Positions 63,827-64,000 of a stretch of DNA of 64,000 nt are shown here, one piece after another; position 1 is the stretch's first letter; each line of letters opens with the position of its first letter. Source of the DNA: Cyanophora paradoxa (taxonomy: Eukaryota > Glaucocystophyceae > Cyanophorales > Cyanophoraceae); NCBI GenBank assembly GCA_004431415.1, contig QPMI01000470.1:62001-126000 (forward strand). The letters are read 5' to 3'. Below the pieces are notes generated by a model that worked only from the letters and a program-made list of their open reading frames with translations, made no database searches and was not told the DNA's origin. A program made the position numbers and the translations under genes.

Positions 63827-64000
63827 ATGAACCGGCTTGTTAATATTGATAGCAGGGATAGAAGCCAAGGACAAAATGAAAACTCTTACAGGGTCACCCT
63901 CACAACTCCAGTAGAGAGACCAAGAGAATGCAGGGTTCTTTATGCAGAGATTCCAAACAGTATCTATAACAGTGTGGGAACTGATCATATAACAGTTGAT
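63827..64000 (+). CDS. Second penton-like/minor virion protein, cut by the window edge
   Basis: 58 codons from the ATG at 63827, open to the edge. It reads NRLVNIDSRDRSQGQNENSY RVTLTTP, then RECRVLYAEIPNSIYNSV. The 'D-S-R-D-R ... Y-x-V-x-L ... V-L-Y-A-E-I-P-N-S-I-Y' start resembles the N-terminal signature of PLV and NCLDV minor virion proteins and parallels the divergent gene to its left. The two starts are only 29 bases apart (8 if the longer start is used), so a tiny AT-rich region must drive both. Confidence 0.65.
   Translation, partial: MNRLVNIDSRDRSQGQNENSYRVTLTTPVERPRECRVLYAEIPNSIYNSVGTDHITVD

Larger units (their letters stand above)
45257..64000. mobile_element. Integrated Polinton-like virus/virophage-class provirus (right end beyond window)
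   Basis: An AT-rich, intronless, tightly packed block encoding the diagnostic set: retroviral-type integrase, protein-primed PolB, primase-SF3 helicase, A32-like packaging ATPase, double-jelly-roll major capsid protein and penton-like minor capsid proteins. Small viral ORFs are interspersed. Gene order is INT, PolB | RING, small ORF, primase-helicase, small ORF | small ORFs, coiled-coil protein, ATPase, endonuclease, repeat insertion, MCP, penton | second penton-like gene. No maturation protease is seen in the window. The left border is put near 45.26 kb from composition; the true terminal repeat cannot be fixed without the right end. Confidence 0.9.

Noticed and set aside
1-64000. tRNA or rRNA genes
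   Set aside because: I looked for cloverleaf-type and conserved rRNA words and recognised none; a covariance-model scan would be decisive.

Overview
The window is nuclear DNA of a GC-rich unicellular eukaryote, probably an alga or other protist. Three signs point to this: genes broken into many short GC-rich exons by GT-AG introns, a non-LTR retrotransposon, and many minisatellites. From about 44 kb to the right edge the base composition drops sharply and the DNA becomes compact, intronless and virus-like. I cannot name the host from sequence alone.

Host part (1 to about 44 kb). On the plus strand there is the 3' part of a large P-loop NTPase/helical-repeat gene resembling the C-terminal half of soluble adenylyl cyclases (1-6886), a spliced secreted subtilisin-type protease with an inhibitor-like propeptide (11174-17049), and a secreted protein built of repeated Kre9/KNH-like Cys/Trp domains (29918-33460) followed by a multi-pass membrane protein (33555-34867). 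On the minus strand there are an unidentified acidic/proline-rich gene (8.1-10.0 kb), another unknown gene (18.2-19.2 kb), a C2H2 zinc-finger ORF (20.9-21.6 kb), a long IQ-motif gene (35.7-39.7 kb) and a cysteine-rich secreted gene (42.4-44.0 kb). A 5'-truncated, frameshifted L1-type LINE with a 10-bp target-site duplication, a 3' stem-loop and an A8 tail occupies 23.8-29.0 kb. The rest is introns, tandem repeats and homopolymers.

Viral part. A Polinton-like-virus/virophage-type provirus starts near 45 kb and runs off the right edge. Its order is: left terminal noncoding DNA with palindromes and iterons; retroviral-type integrase and protein-primed family B DNA polymerase (both minus, co-oriented); a divergent plus-strand set (RING protein, small basic protein, primase plus SF3 helicase, small ORF), at least three of which share a TTAAAG plus TATATATA promoter; then a minus-strand set (two small ORFs, a coiled-coil protein, an A32/FtsK-HerA packaging ATPase with a frameshift, a zinc-ribbon/Vsr-like endonuclease). 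A 3.3-kb GC-rich tandem repeat then interrupts the provirus. Beyond it lie the double-jelly-roll major capsid protein, a penton-like minor capsid protein, and the start of a second penton-like gene on the opposite strand.

Together the viral genes give integration, self-primed replication, packaging and capsid formation. The ATPase frameshift, the repeat insertion and the lost polymerase exonuclease residues suggest a resident, partly decayed provirus. A separate AT-rich island at 44.05-44.69 kb with a truncated DUF5710-type gene, and a 284-bp element with 28-bp terminal inverted repeats at 44.97-45.26 kb, lie between host and provirus.
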